NCBI RefSeq assembly: GCF_023509475.1
Contig: NZ_JAKSDZ010000012.1
Coordinates: 1 to 64,000 of the forward strand
DNA from: Aestuariirhabdus haliotis
Lineage (GTDB): Bacteria > Pseudomonadota > Gammaproteobacteria > Pseudomonadales > Aestuariirhabdaceae
DNA: 64,000 nt
Reading direction: 5' to 3'
The position numbers and the translations under genes were made by a program. Below the pieces are notes generated by a model. The model made no database searches. It was not told the DNA's origin and worked only from the letters and a program-made list of their open reading frames with translations. This document shows, in pieces, positions 19,185 to 28,547 of this stretch (position 1 is the stretch's first letter; the number at the start of each line of letters is the position of its first letter).

Positions 19185-20459
19185 ATGGTTGTCTTTTGGT
19201 TAGTTACAGTTGTGATGGTTGTGGTGGCGTTGTCGTTTGTGCTGGTGCCTTTGTTGCGGTCTAAAAAAACCGAAACCGGCGCGCTGGATGAAGCAGCGGT
19301 TAACGTGACGGTCTATCGAGAGCGCCTTGCTGAGCTCGAAGCCGAGCATGCCGAAGGTAAAATTGATCAGGCCGAATTTGCTAAGTTGCAGTTGGAGCAG
19401 CAGCGTGCTCTGCTCGAAGATGCTTCTATGGCAAGCGAGAAAAAAGCCCTTTACGAAGGCAAGCGATGGCTATTGCCTGCCGTGTTGCTGGTACTGCTTC
19501 CAATCAGCAGCTACGGGCTCTATTTCCAGTTGGGGGCCAGCGCCCTGTTGACGGCGCAACCGGCCAATGAAGCTGACAACCCTCATGCTGCCGGAGGCAT
19601 GGTTGAGATGCTGGCCAGCTTGAAGGAGGAGCTTAAGGCGAACCCTGATAACTCCCAAGGCTGGTTTACCCTGGGCCGTATCTATCTCTCCATTGGGCGA
19701 TATGAGGAAGCGGTAACAGCGTTTGACAGGGTCACCGAGATCCTGGGTCAGGAGCATGCAGAAATTTTGTCCCAGAAAGCCCAGGCACTCTATTTTGGCG
19801 CTGGCAATCAAATGACACCAGAAGTTCAGTCGATCATCGATCGAGCGCTGGCTGACGACCCAAATGACCCTCAGCTGAATGGGCTTTTAGGGATGGTTGC
19901 CTTTGATCAGGGGCGCTTTGCTCAATCGATTACCTATTGGGAAACCATGCTAGCCAATGCCCGTGAAGGTATGAGTGAGGAAGGTATTCGTCAGGCGATT
20001 GAAGTGGCCAGGCAACAACTGGCACAAAGCGGTGGTGAAATGCCTTCACCCGCTGCTGCGGTTTCCAGCCAGCCTCAAACGTCATCGGACGCTGGGTTGT
20101 TGGGTGGCAAGCCCGTCAAGGTGTTGGTGGAGCTGGATACGGCTTTGGTCTCAGAGGTCTCTGCCGGGGAAACGGTATTTGTTGCGCTTAAGCGAGCGGG
20201 TGGACCGCCGATGCCCATAGCGGCTGTCAAATTCAGCGCTAGGGAGTTGCCTGCCCTGATTACTCTGGATGATAGCAATCTGTTGGGACAGGCCCCGGAT
20301 ATTGCGGCGGATGTTCCTCTGGTGTTAGTGGCAACCCTGTCCAAGTCAGGCACGGCAGGGGCCAAATCGGGTGATTCCAGAGGGATGTCTGCGCCCATGA
20401 CACTTGGTGATATGGGGGAGAAGGTTATCCCGGTTAATATCGGTACCCTGATCCCTTGA
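19185..20459 (+). CDS. ccmI: Cytochrome c maturation protein CcmI, stand-alone
   Basis: CcmI holds apocytochrome c and passes it to the CcmF/H heme lyase at the inner membrane. The 424-residue protein has helix 1 at about residues 2-24, a leucine-zipper-like cytoplasmic loop (ERLAELEAEHAEGKID), helix 2 near 93-113, TPR repeats in the periplasm (WFTLGRIYLSIGRYEEA...) and the C-terminal beta domain with GGPPMPIAAVKF and ITLDDSN. No other ccm gene is in the window, although ccmI is normally the last gene of the ccm operon. It ends before a strong terminator and faces the cytochrome c5 gene. Confidence 0.92.
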   Translation: MVVFWLVTVVMVVVALSFVLVPLLRSKKTETGALDEAAVNVTVYRERLAELEAEHAEGKIDQAEFAKLQLEQQRALLEDASMASEKKALYEGKRWLLPAVLLVLLPISSYGLYFQLGASALLTAQPANEADNPHAAGGMVEMLASLKEELKANPDNSQGWFTLGRIYLSIGRYEEAVTAFDRVTEILGQEHAEILSQKAQALYFGAGNQMTPEVQSIIDRALADDPNDPQLNGLLGMVAFDQGRFAQSITYWETMLANAREGMSEEGIRQAIEVARQQLAQSGGEMPSPAAAVSSQPQTSSDAGLLGGKPVKVLVELDTALVSEVSAGETVFVALKRAGGPPMPIAAVKFSARELPALITLDDSNLLGQAPDIAADVPLVLVATLSKSGTAGAKSGDSRGMSAPMTLGDMGEKVIPVNIGTLIP

Positions 20460-20530
20460 CCCCACGAGGCAATGCTGCTCAGTAACCGCAGTTGAGCTAT
20501 CGGATGGGGGACTCTGACGATAATTCATAA

Positions 20531-20560
20531 AAAAAGGCCACCAATGAAGGTGGCCTTTTT
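20531..20560. terminator. Bidirectional terminator between ccmI and cytochrome c5
   Basis: A 12-bp stem formed by AAAAAGGCCACC and GGTGGCCTTTTT around a 6-base loop. Because the arms start with A and end with T, it gives a U tail in both directions and serves ccmI (plus) and the cytochrome c gene (minus). Confidence 0.88.
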
Positions 20561-20602
20561 GACACTGTAATCTATGACTACAGTATGCTTGCTATAGCGT
20601 GA

Positions 20603-20890
20603 TTACTTACTCATGTACTCAATCGCAGCCTTATAGTCGTCATCGGAGCAATCGGCACACATAGCACCGGCAGGCATCGCATTTTTACCGTTCTTGACGC
20701 TGGCTAGCAAAGCGTCCATACCCAATGCAAGGCGGGGCTCCCAGGCGGCGGCGTCGTTTGCTTTAGGTGCACCGGCTACTCCAGCGGCGTGGCATACTTT
20801 GCAGGCTTTTTCGTATACGGCTTTGCCATCAGCAGCAAATACAGAGGCGGATAGCAGCAGAGCTGCAGCACTAGCAATTACTTTTTTCAT
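20603..20890 (-). CDS. Cytochrome c5-type monoheme protein
   Basis: A 95-residue periplasmic electron carrier. A signal peptide is cleaved after about residue 20 (SVFA-ADG). The heme site is CKVCH and the axial Met lies in NAMPAGAM. Two further cysteines (CADC) close the disulfide characteristic of the c5 class. ATG 20890 is preceded by GAAGGT and gives a proper signal peptide; an in-frame ATG at 20923 would add eleven lysine-rich residues. It is convergent with ccmI, whose product helps to mature this class of protein. Confidence 0.92.
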   Translation of the reverse strand: MKKVIASAAALLLSASVFAADGKAVYEKACKVCHAAGVAGAPKANDAAAWEPRLALGMDALLASVKNGKNAMPAGAMCADCSDDDYKAAIEYMSK

Positions 20891-21248
20891 CAGTTCTACC
20901 TTCTTGGTTTTAGTTTTGGCCATAAAGAACGTTGGCAGCTTACTATAGCAGCTAAAGGCTGTGGCTACCCCATCAAGCTTTTTTAGTTCACCATCGTTTG
21001 ATTAGCATCAATATTGGACCATAGTCGATTATTTTTCTAGTTCAGAAGGGTGACATACTCCCCAAGAAGCGGTTTTAAAGCGGGCTCATATAAGGTTGCC
21101 GAGCCAATGACTGGGATGTGTTTTTGTTCAAGAGACTGATTAAAAGAGCGAAAAAGAAAGCCAGAAATAGCTGGCTAACGTATAAACGGTTGGCTATGAA
21201 GGGTCTTAACCAATTTCATCAAGTAAATACAGGCAGGAGTCCCCGGAC
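20891..21248. other. Divergent intergenic region, cytochrome c5 / GGDEF gene
   Basis: About 358 bases with no convincing gene. On the minus strand TATAGT at 20943-20948 could be a -10 box for the cytochrome gene, but no -35 box at normal spacing is evident. On the plus strand I see only the AGGAG ribosome binding site of the GGDEF gene. Confidence 0.4.
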
Positions 21249-22370
21249 ATGTTGTCACGCCTTATGAGTATATTGAATGTAAGGTTTCATATCGCTGATC
21301 TGGTGAGAGCCAGTCACCATTCTGATGATTTTAAATGTACGCGTGCTGGCTATATAGCGCGACGTTTGAAACTGTTCAGCTATGCCTTTGCGGGTCTTTG
21401 CGCGCTTTGGATACCGTTCGATCTTGTCGCTTTATCAGAGCCCCATGTCTTTCCAATCGTGGCCTCTCGCATTGGCCTGGTTGTGTTCTTGCTGGGTATT
21501 GGCAGTTTTAGTACTAAATGGGAAGCCCCGTATGGGATTCACTTTTTGTTAGCTTCGTTTGTGTTGCTGCTGTGTGGCTTTTATCTGTTTTCGAGGGCGG
21601 TGCTGGGCGCGGATTCTGCCGGGGTGGTGGCCAGCTACTCGCTGTTGCCCTTTGTTTATATTGCGGCATTGGCCATTTTTCCCCTGACCCTTTTGGAGGG
21701 GGTGCTATGTTGTTCTGTGGTGGTGGCCTGCCTTTTTCTGGATCTTTGGGCGTCGGATTCCCTGCTTAGTTCGGGGGCGCTTCTTAGTTTTTGGTTGATC
21801 TCCACACTGGTGATGATCACTCTATGGGCGCAAATGGGGTACTTGCACCTGCTAATGCAGTTTTATCGTCAGGCGGCAATGGATTCGCTGACAGGCTTGA
21901 GTAACCGCTATGGCCTTATCAGTAGCATGAAGTCCGCTTTATCCCAGGCTGAGTCCGGGCAGGATTTTGCGATTCTCATGTTCGATATCGATGGTTGTAA
22001 GCGTATCAATCGCACCTACGGACAATATATCGGAGATAAGGTGCTGAGGTGTTTTGGGGGAATGATGAAAGCTCATCTCCGTGGTGCTGATATTGTAGGG
22101 CGATATGCCGGAGACAAGTTTGTAGCCTTGTTGAGAAATGCTAACAAAGAGCAGGCACATAAGTTGGCTGAGCGCTTGCGGTTGGCTTGCGAAAGAGATC
22201 CGGTTTATACCCATACGGGCGAATCGGTAGGTTTTACTGTCAATGTCGGCGTTGTAATGGGTGGTCAAGGTGCGGATGTTGAGCAGTTGCTGGAAGCTCT
22301 GGATGAGTTGCTTTACTCATCCAAGAATGAAGGCAGCAATCGAGTGGTGTTGCTAGCAGAAGACGGTTGA
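21249..22370 (+). CDS. Membrane GGDEF-domain protein with degenerate active site
   Basis: A 373-residue protein. Residues about 41-205 form five or six membrane helices, an unclassified membrane sensor region. The C-terminal GGDEF domain starts MDSLTGLSNR (about 211-220). The metal-binding aspartates in FDID (245-248) are kept, but the signature loop is AGDKF (287-291) instead of GGDEF or GGEEF, replacing the Glu needed for catalysis with Lys. The inhibitory-site motif RGAD (278-281, RxxD) is intact. The protein may therefore bind c-di-GMP rather than make it; that is inference. AGGAG precedes the ATG. Confidence 0.85.
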   Translation: MLSRLMSILNVRFHIADLVRASHHSDDFKCTRAGYIARRLKLFSYAFAGLCALWIPFDLVALSEPHVFPIVASRIGLVVFLLGIGSFSTKWEAPYGIHFLLASFVLLLCGFYLFSRAVLGADSAGVVASYSLLPFVYIAALAIFPLTLLEGVLCCSVVVACLFLDLWASDSLLSSGALLSFWLISTLVMITLWAQMGYLHLLMQFYRQAAMDSLTGLSNRYGLISSMKSALSQAESGQDFAILMFDIDGCKRINRTYGQYIGDKVLRCFGGMMKAHLRGADIVGRYAGDKFVALLRNANKEQAHKLAERLRLACERDPVYTHTGESVGFTVNVGVVMGGQGADVEQLLEALDELLYSSKNEGSNRVVLLAEDG

Positions 22371-22415
22371 TAGTCTTTTCTGATAACGCTGCCGGCTTTT
22401 TCTACTGGACCTTGA

Positions 22416-23684
22416 TCAGCGATGGCTGGGATCAAAATGGTTCAGGTTGGCTGTTTTGATCATGTTGTCTTTAATAAGAACTGTTTCGATACGGTATTCG
22501 CCAATGCTTAAGCAAATATTGGTTTCCGGAATGGATTCGAGTCGCTCGACAATCAAGCCGTTGAGTGTTTTTGGCCCATCTACTGGTAACTCCCAGTTCA
22601 ACGTTTTGTTGATTTCACGGATGGTGGCTGTGCCGTCAATATGAAAACTGCCGTCGCTTCTGGGAGTAATGTCCTGGTTGATGTCGGCTACATCTGTGGT
22701 GAATTCTCCGACGATCTCTTCAAGAATATCATCCAGAGTGATCATGCCCTGTACGTCACCGTATTCGTCTACCACGAAACCCAGTCGTTGCTTCTCTTTC
22801 TGGAAGTTGAACATTTGAGTGTGCAGTGGTGTGTTTTCGGGTACGAAATAGGGGTCTTTTGCTTCCTGCAGCAGGGCGGCCTTGCTTTGTTCTTCCCGGA
22901 TTAGAAAGCGGGAGAAATTACGCATGTGCAGCAAACCAATCAGGTTGTTAATGTCACCTTTAAAAATGGGCATGCGGGTATGTTGGCTGGCTCGCAGTTG
23001 CTCGACGATTACCGCCAGGTCGTCCTCGATATCGATGCCATTAATTTCGTTGCGGGGAATCATAATGTGATCCACCGACACCTTTTCCAGATCGAGAATA
23101 TTGAGCAGCATGCCCTGGCGCTTGCGGGGCAGCTTCTGTTTCGATTCATGCACTACGGTACGCAGCTCGTCTGCATTCAGGTGATGCTCGGTGGTTGCTT
23201 CGGGATTAACCCCCAGCACTCGCAGCAGGCCGTTGGTGATAATGTTTACCAGCCAGACCGCCGGGTAGAGTAGCCACAATAAAGGGGTTAACAGAATGCT
23301 GGCGGGAAAAGCGATGCGTTCAGGGTGCAATGCGGCCAGGGTCTTGGGAGTCACCTCAGCAAAAATCAGGATCACCAGGGTGAGTGCGCCGGTGGCGATG
23401 GCGATACCTGCGTCTCCCCAGAGCCGAACAGCAATTACCGTAGCTATCACGGAGGCGAAAATATTAACAAAATTGTTGCCGATCAGAATGATACCGATCA
23501 GGCGATCAGGGCGTTCGAGCAACCGACTGGCACGTTGTGCGCCAGAGTGTCCCTTTTGGGCAAGGTGTTTCAGTCGATAGCGATTAAGTGCCATCATTCC
23601 GGTTTCAGAACTGGAGAAGAAGGCGGAGCTGAGTATTAATAGGCCCAGGGTGGCAAATAGGTAGCCCAGGGGAATGTCGTTCAA
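22416..23684 (-). CDS. CNNM/CorB-type transporter (DUF21, CBS pair, CorC_HlyC)
   Basis: A 422-residue protein of the CorB/CNNM family linked to magnesium efflux. The N-terminal DUF21 region (about 1-185) has three to four membrane helices with SSSETGMMALNRYRL. Two CBS domains follow (about 205-330), starting DHIMIPRNEI and containing GVDEYGDVQG-like VVDEYGDVQGMITLDDILEE in the family pattern. The C-terminal CorC_HlyC domain is at about 340-415. The start must be TTG 23684, since the next Met would remove the first helix. It lies 54 bases downstream of the YpjD-like gene on the same strand, the order known from Pseudomonas. Confidence 0.9.
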   Translation of the reverse strand: MNDIPLGYLFATLGLLILSSAFFSSSETGMMALNRYRLKHLAQKGHSGAQRASRLLERPDRLIGIILIGNNFVNIFASVIATVIAVRLWGDAGIAIATGALTLVILIFAEVTPKTLAALHPERIAFPASILLTPLLWLLYPAVWLVNIITNGLLRVLGVNPEATTEHHLNADELRTVVHESKQKLPRKRQGMLLNILDLEKVSVDHIMIPRNEINGIDIEDDLAVIVEQLRASQHTRMPIFKGDINNLIGLLHMRNFSRFLIREEQSKAALLQEAKDPYFVPENTPLHTQMFNFQKEKQRLGFVVDEYGDVQGMITLDDILEEIVGEFTTDVADINQDITPRSDGSFHIDGTATIREINKTLNWELPVDGPKTLNGLIVERLESIPETNICLSIGEYRIETVLIKDNMIKTANLNHFDPSHR

Positions 23685-23738
23685 ACGGGGAATTCTCTTT
23701 CTGTGTCTTGGACAGGCAGTGTAGTGAAAAAAGGCAAC

Positions 23739-24536
23739 TTATTGAAGCAGTAGATCGAGAACGAATTTACTACCGAAATAAGACAGCATCAGCAGGGCAA
23801 AACCTGCCAGGGTCCAGCGAGCTGCTGTAAGCCCCCGCCAACCCCGTTGATGGCGCCCCCACAGCAATACGGCATACACAACCCAGGCCACAAGGGAGAG
23901 TAATGTCTTATGGGTCAGTTGCTGGGCAAACATGTTGTCGATGTAGATGATCCCGGTAACTAGCGAGAGCGTTAGCAATATCATGCCAACCCATATGAAT
24001 TCGAACAGCAGGATATCCATGGTTTGCAGAGGTGGGAAGATACGGCCAAGACCACGAGGGTGTTTGGTTTTAATCCTGTGTTCCTGGTAGGCCAATAGCA
24101 GCGCCTGAACCGTCGCAATGGTCAACAAGCTGTAGGCTGTAATGGACAGCAATATATGGATGATGGTTGGTGCCTGAGTATTGTTAAGAATCGCTTCAGG
24201 TGTTGCTCCCGTTGCAGCCAGCATGACACAGAGGGCAGCAACGGGAATTAACCCGGCGAATAAGCTCTCAACAGGTTTTTTGAGGCTGCTCAGCAAAACA
24301 ACCAGAACGATGGCCCATGAGACCAGGGAGCCAACATTAAAGAAGCTAAGGTTGATGCCGGCCGGGGTGTGAAGGGTGAAATAGATGCTAAAAGTTTGTG
24401 CAGTCGCACCACCCAAAGCCAGCAGTTGCAACAGGGACTTGTTTACCGGGCGAGCCCGTAACAGCGCGGGAACCTGATATACGGTGGCCGCCAGGTAAAG
24501 AGTAATAGCGATGATACTGGGGATTATGATGTTCAT
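23739..24536 (-). CDS. YpjD/CcsA-like cytochrome c assembly family membrane protein
   Basis: A 265-residue protein with about eight membrane helices. It has the CcsA-family C-terminal signature WGRHQRGWRG near residue 225 and a possible heme-handling WAIVL-type segment. It lies directly upstream of ffh in many gammaproteobacteria and is divergent from ffh here. The family is related to CcsA of system II cytochrome c biogenesis, but YpjD itself has no settled role; ties to membrane integrity have been suggested. It is probably co-transcribed with the CorB-type gene. Confidence 0.9.
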   Translation of the reverse strand: MNIIIPSIIAITLYLAATVYQVPALLRARPVNKSLLQLLALGGATAQTFSIYFTLHTPAGINLSFFNVGSLVSWAIVLVVLLSSLKKPVESLFAGLIPVAALCVMLAATGATPEAILNNTQAPTIIHILLSITAYSLLTIATVQALLLAYQEHRIKTKHPRGLGRIFPPLQTMDILLFEFIWVGMILLTLSLVTGIIYIDNMFAQQLTHKTLLSLVAWVVYAVLLWGRHQRGWRGLTAARWTLAGFALLMLSYFGSKFVLDLLLQ

Positions 24537-24707
24537 GGGTGCCCGATGCCTTTTTCAGGTCCGCAAGTGTGGCACAACAGTGGCGGAGGTTGAAGTCGCC
24601 AGCAGCAAAAGCAGGCATTGTTCCGGTGTTATTCAGTATTAAAAAGGGCAGAGCTATTATCTGCTGGCGCCAGGATCCTTGTTTTATCGTATGTGTCCGG
24701 CCAGATT

Positions 24708-24736
24708 TTGGTCTCACTGCAGGCTTCGGGTATAAT
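24708..24736 (+). promoter_or_regulatory. ffh promoter
   Basis: TTGGTC and a perfect TATAAT are separated by 17 bases. The predicted leader before the ffh start (24798) is about 55 bases. It is one of the clearest sigma70 promoters in the window. Confidence 0.75.
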
Positions 24737-24797
24737 GGCCCGTTATTTTTACCTGTCCACCCTCCCAACGGCCTCGAGGCCGCAACAAGGTAGATCG

Positions 24798-26219
24798 ATG
24801 TTTGAGAATCTAACAGACCGCCTTTCCCATACGCTGAAAAATGTAACCGGCAAGGCCAAGCTGACCGAAGACAATATTAAGGAAACGTTGCGCGAAGTGC
24901 GTATGGCGCTGCTGGAAGCCGATGTTGCGCTACCGGTAGTCAAAGCCTTCGTCGATCGTATTCGTGAGCGGGCAGTTGGACAGGAAGTTCAGAAGAGCCT
25001 GAGCCCGGGTCAGATGTTCGTCAAGATCGTTCAGAGCGAACTGGAAGCGGTCATGGGCGACGCTAATGAAGAGCTTGATCTTGCTGCGCGTCCGCCGGCG
25101 GTCATCTTGATGGCGGGTCTTCAGGGTGCGGGTAAGACAACCTCGGTGGCTAAGTTGTCCAAGTGGTTGACCGAGCGTAAAAAGAAGTCCGTGCTGGTGG
25201 TTAGTGCCGACGTTTATCGTCCCGCGGCGATCAAGCAGTTGGAAACTCTGGCCAATGAAGTGGGTGTGCATTTCTTCCCTAGCGATGCCAAGCAAAAGCC
25301 GTTGGCTATAGCTCAGGGCGCGATTACTGAAGCCCGTAACAAGCATTACGATGTGGTGATTGTTGATACTGCGGGTCGCCTTCATGTCGATGAAGATATG
25401 ATGGGCGAGATTCGTGAGCTTCATGCGGAAATCACTCCAGTGGAAACCCTGTTCGTGGTCGACGCGATGACCGGCCAGGATGCGGCTAATACCGCCAAAG
25501 CGTTCAATGATGCGCTGCCCCTGACAGGCGTAATTTTAACCAAGGCCGATGGTGATGCGCGCGGTGGTGCCGCGCTCTCTGTACGTCATATTACGGGTAA
25601 GCCGATTAAATTCCTGGGCATGGGTGAAAAAACCGATGCCCTCGAGCCTTTCCATCCGGACCGGGTGGCTTCGCGTATCCTCGGTATGGGAGACATGCTT
25701 TCCCTGATCGAAGAGGCGGAACAAAAGCTCGATAAGAAAAAAGCGGAAACTCTGGCCCGTAAGTTGAAGAAAGGCAAAGGCTTTGACCTGGAAGACTTTC
25801 GTGATCAACTGCAGCAAATGAAACAGATGGGTGGCATGGCGTCCATGCTCGATAAAATGCCCGGCATGGGTAATATGGCGGCGATGGCGCAGCAAAAAAT
25901 GGCCGATGAGAAGCCTTTCGTGCAGATGGAGGCCATTATTAATTCTATGACTCCCCAGGAGCGTCGTTTTCCGGATGTTATCAATGGCTCCAGGAAAAAG
26001 CGTATTGCGGCCGGTTCCGGTACTCAAATCCAGGATATTAACCGTCTCATCAAGCAGCATAAGCAGATGCAGAAAATGATGAAAAAGGTTTCCCGTAAGG
26101 GCGGTATGGCCAATATGATGCGTGGTCTGGGTGGTATGAAAGGTGGTCCTGGCGGTATGGGTGGCATGGGTGGACCTGGTGGAATGATGCCTCCAGGAGG
26201 CCGCTTCCCCGGCATGTAA
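24798..26219 (+). CDS. ffh: Signal recognition particle protein Ffh
   Basis: Ffh binds 4.5S RNA and signal sequences of nascent membrane proteins, and delivers ribosomes to FtsY using GTP. The 473-residue protein has an N domain (1-90), a G domain with GLQGAGKTT, DTAGR and TKADGD, and a methionine-rich M domain (from about 325) ending in a Gly-Met-Pro-rich tail. The start at ATG 24798 (MFENLTDRL) agrees with the family and has AAGG upstream; a longer in-frame extension from 24618 would read through the promoter and is rejected. rpsP follows with its own promoter. Confidence 0.98.
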   Translation: MFENLTDRLSHTLKNVTGKAKLTEDNIKETLREVRMALLEADVALPVVKAFVDRIRERAVGQEVQKSLSPGQMFVKIVQSELEAVMGDANEELDLAARPPAVILMAGLQGAGKTTSVAKLSKWLTERKKKSVLVVSADVYRPAAIKQLETLANEVGVHFFPSDAKQKPLAIAQGAITEARNKHYDVVIVDTAGRLHVDEDMMGEIRELHAEITPVETLFVVDAMTGQDAANTAKAFNDALPLTGVILTKADGDARGGAALSVRHITGKPIKFLGMGEKTDALEPFHPDRVASRILGMGDMLSLIEEAEQKLDKKKAETLARKLKKGKGFDLEDFRDQLQQMKQMGGMASMLDKMPGMGNMAAMAQQKMADEKPFVQMEAIINSMTPQERRFPDVINGSRKKRIAAGSGTQIQDINRLIKQHKQMQKMMKKVSRKGGMANMMRGLGGMKGGPGGMGGMGGPGGMMPPGGRFPGM

Positions 26220-26274
26220 AGGCCCGTCCAGCCAGCTTGCAGTAGATTTTTCCCGTTTAGGGGGTAAAAAGGGT

Positions 26275-26302
26275 TTGCATTGCCGGGCTCATCCCGTAAA
26301 AT
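26275..26302 (+). promoter_or_regulatory. Promoter of the rpsP-rimM-trmD-rplS operon
   Basis: TTGCAT and TAAAAT are separated by 16 bases, followed by a GTGCGCCC discriminator that is GC-rich as in growth-rate-regulated ribosomal promoters. The leader to rpsP is about 78 bases. Confidence 0.7.
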
Positions 26303-26386
26303 GTGCGCCCTTTCAGGGCTCCGGTCCGTGTGTTGTTAGTCGAAGAGGTATGGTGCCTCTTGTTCAACTTTAGGAAATACTGATTC

Positions 26387-26632
26387 ATGGTAACTATTCG
26401 TTTGTCGCGTGGCGGCTCCAAAAAGCGTCCGTTCTACCACTTGACCGTGGCTGATTCCCGTACTTCTCGCGATGGTAAGTTCATTGAGCGTGTAGGTTTC
26501 TTTAATCCTGTTGCCCGTGGCCAGGAAGAGACTTTGCGTGTTGATCAGGAGCGTGTTGATTTTTGGATTGCCAAGGGTGCAACTCCTTCTGAGCGCGTTG
26601 CCAAGCTGTTGAAAGACGCAGCTGCTGCCTAA
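26387..26632 (+). CDS. rpsP: 30S ribosomal protein S16
   Basis: S16 is a primary assembly protein of the small ribosomal subunit. The 81-residue sequence starts [18 protein letters not shown] and contains the conserved [14 protein letters not shown] segment. It is the first gene of the rpsP-rimM-trmD-rplS operon. Confidence 0.98.
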   Translation: MVTIRLSRGGSKKRPFYHLTVADSRTSRDGKFIERVGFFNPVARGQEETLRVDQERVDFWIAKGATPSERVAKLLKDAAAA

Positions 26633-26658
26633 TTTAAGCTCAGGCAGAGTTCGGTATC

Positions 26659-27216
26659 GTGGCAACCGCCCAAAATAAAGAGCAAATCGTTCTCGGGCGT
26701 ATTACCACGGTTTATGGGGTAAAAGGCTGGCTTAAGGTACATTCTTATACCGAGCCGATGGATAACATCCTGAATTACTCTCAGTGGACTCTGAATCAGC
26801 AAGGCCGCAAACAGACAGTTGAAATCGATCAGGGCCGCCATCATGGCAAGGGCCTGGTTGTGCGCCTCAAGGGGTGTGATGACCGGGAAGTAGCGCGAAC
26901 CTTTACGGGCAGCGAGATCCTGGTAGAAAGATCGCAACTACCTACACTGGACAATGGTGAATACTATTGGCATCAGTTGCAGGGGTTGGAAGTAATAACC
27001 GATCACGTGGTCGAAGGCGGTAGAGCCGAACCCGCGTTGTTAGGGAAAGTTGCTCAGTTGATGGAAACCGGTGCCAACGATGTTTTAGTGGTCCGGGCTT
27101 GTAAGGGCAGTATTGATAAGCGGGAACGCTTGATACCTTACTTGCAAGATCAGGTGATCAATGAAGTAAATCTCGAAGAGGGATTTGTACGGGTCGATTG
27201 GGATCCGGAGTTTTAG
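26659..27216 (+). CDS. rimM: Ribosome maturation factor RimM
   Basis: RimM binds S19 and assists maturation of the 30S head. The 185-residue protein has the N-terminal RimM barrel ([22 protein letters not shown] pattern), the [13 protein letters not shown] junction and a PRC-barrel C-terminus ending VRVDWDPEF, as in E. coli. The start is GTG 26659; no ATG fits. Two bases separate its stop from the trmD start. Confidence 0.97.
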   Translation: MATAQNKEQIVLGRITTVYGVKGWLKVHSYTEPMDNILNYSQWTLNQQGRKQTVEIDQGRHHGKGLVVRLKGCDDREVARTFTGSEILVERSQLPTLDNGEYYWHQLQGLEVITDHVVEGGRAEPALLGKVAQLMETGANDVLVVRACKGSIDKRERLIPYLQDQVINEVNLEEGFVRVDWDPEF

Positions 27217-27218
27217 TT

Positions 27219-27968
27219 GTGTGGTTTGGGGTTGTTTCACTCTTCCCGGAAATGTTCAAAGCCGTAACGGAGCAGGGCATAACAGGAAGGGCGGTGAAGC
27301 AGGGCCTGGTTGAGGTAGATCTCTGGAATCCAAGAGACTTTACCTGCGACCGGCACCAAACGGTGGATGATCGCCCATATGGCGGTGGTCCCGGCATGTT
27401 GATGAAAGTTCAACCTCTGCGTGACGCTATCCATGCGGCCAAAGCGGCTGCTGGAACTGAGGCTAGAGTGATCTATCTCTCGCCGCAAGGTCGTAAGCTC
27501 GACCAGGCGGGTGTGATGGAGCTGGCCAGTCATAAACGACTGGTGCTGGTCGCAGGGCGATATGAAGGCATTGATGAGCGGGTTGTCGAAACCGAAATCG
27601 ATGAGGAGTGGTCCATTGGTGACTTTGTCCTCAGCGGCGGTGAGTTGGCAGCCATGACCTTGATCGATGCGGTCTCACGCTTTGTTCCGGGAACCCTCGG
27701 CCATGAGGACTCCGCCCAGGAAGACTCGTTTTCAACGGGTTTGCTCGACTGCCCACACTATACTCGTCCCCCTGAGATTGAAGGTAAAAAGGTTCCTGAT
27801 GTGTTGCTTAGTGGCAATCATCAGTTGATCCGGCGCTGGCGATTAAAACAATCGCTCACTCGTACCTGGTTGCGACGTCCGGATCTGCTGCAAGGCCTTG
27901 AGTTGGATGCCGAGCAGCAACAGTTGTTGGATGAGGTTATTCGTGATCATCGTGATGCAGAGTCTTAG
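27219..27968 (+). CDS. trmD: tRNA (guanine-37-N1) methyltransferase TrmD
   Basis: TrmD methylates G37 next to the anticodon, preventing frameshifts. The 249-residue SPOUT protein has [11 protein letters not shown], the knotted SAM-binding region YLSPQGRKL and [10 protein letters not shown], and [16 protein letters not shown]. Start GTG 27219 ([13 protein letters not shown]) matches E. coli MWIGIISLFPEMF and has GGAG nine bases upstream; an in-frame TTG at 27198 lies inside rimM and is rejected. Confidence 0.97.
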   Translation: MWFGVVSLFPEMFKAVTEQGITGRAVKQGLVEVDLWNPRDFTCDRHQTVDDRPYGGGPGMLMKVQPLRDAIHAAKAAAGTEARVIYLSPQGRKLDQAGVMELASHKRLVLVAGRYEGIDERVVETEIDEEWSIGDFVLSGGELAAMTLIDAVSRFVPGTLGHEDSAQEDSFSTGLLDCPHYTRPPEIEGKKVPDVLLSGNHQLIRRWRLKQSLTRTWLRRPDLLQGLELDAEQQQLLDEVIRDHRDAES

Positions 27969-28028
27969 TTGCTCATTATCGCGAACTGGTCAGGGTGGGA
28001 TTAATTGCTTTTAAAGATGGAGTAAACC

Positions 28029-28382
28029 ATGAGCAAGAACAAGATCATTGCTGCGATCGAAGCGGAGCAAATGTCTAAAGAAATACCTGTATTTGGCCCC
28101 GGTGATACCGTAGTCGTACAGGTTAAAGTAAAAGAAGGTACCCGCGAGCGTCTGCAGGCATTCGAAGGTTTTGTTATTGGTAAGCGTAACCGCGGCCTGA
28201 ACTCGGCTTTCACCGTTCGTAAAATGTCCAACGGTGTTGGCGTTGAGCGTACCTTCCAGACCTACAGCCCGCTGGTTGATAGCATTACCGTCAAGCGTCG
28301 CGGTGATGTTCGTCAGGCCAAGCTGTACTACATGCGTGAGCGTACCGGTAAGAAGGCTCGGATCAAAGAGAAGTTGGGTTGA
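28029..28382 (+). CDS. rplS: 50S ribosomal protein L19
   Basis: L19 sits at the interface of the ribosomal subunits. The 117-residue protein has the typical [16 protein letters not shown] and [16 protein letters not shown] segments and a basic C-terminus. It is the last gene of the rpsP operon and is followed by a strong terminator. Confidence 0.98.
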   Translation: MSKNKIIAAIEAEQMSKEIPVFGPGDTVVVQVKVKEGTRERLQAFEGFVIGKRNRGLNSAFTVRKMSNGVGVERTFQTYSPLVDSITVKRRGDVRQAKLYYMRERTGKKARIKEKLG

Positions 28383-28410
28383 TTCGGCATCCCTAACCGG
28401 CGATGTTAAG

Positions 28411-28436
28411 AAGGCAGCCTATAGGCTGCCTTTTTT
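28411..28436 (+). terminator. Rho-independent terminator of the rpsP operon
   Basis: GGCAGCC and GGCTGCC form a 7-bp stem, extended by AA/TT, around a TATA loop and followed by six T. It separates the ribosomal operon from the aryl-polyene-like gene cluster. Confidence 0.92.
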
Positions 28437-28547
28437 AATGGCTTTCAGATCGTTTTATTCTATGCGTCGTAGGCGCGGGATTTTTGCTTTTAATCAGTTA
28501 TACTCCCGCGCCTGTTAACCCCTGTTTAAAGAAGAGTAGTAACCCCT

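Noticed and set aside
24618-24797. N-terminal extension of ffh by 60 codons
   Set aside because: The extension covers the ffh promoter at 24708-24736 and is not found in the family; ATG 24798 matches the usual Ffh start.
28470-28520. Promoter for the polyene-like cluster
   Set aside because: A TATACT box at 28500-28505 is present, but no acceptable -35 box lies at 16-18 bases, so I could not support the call.
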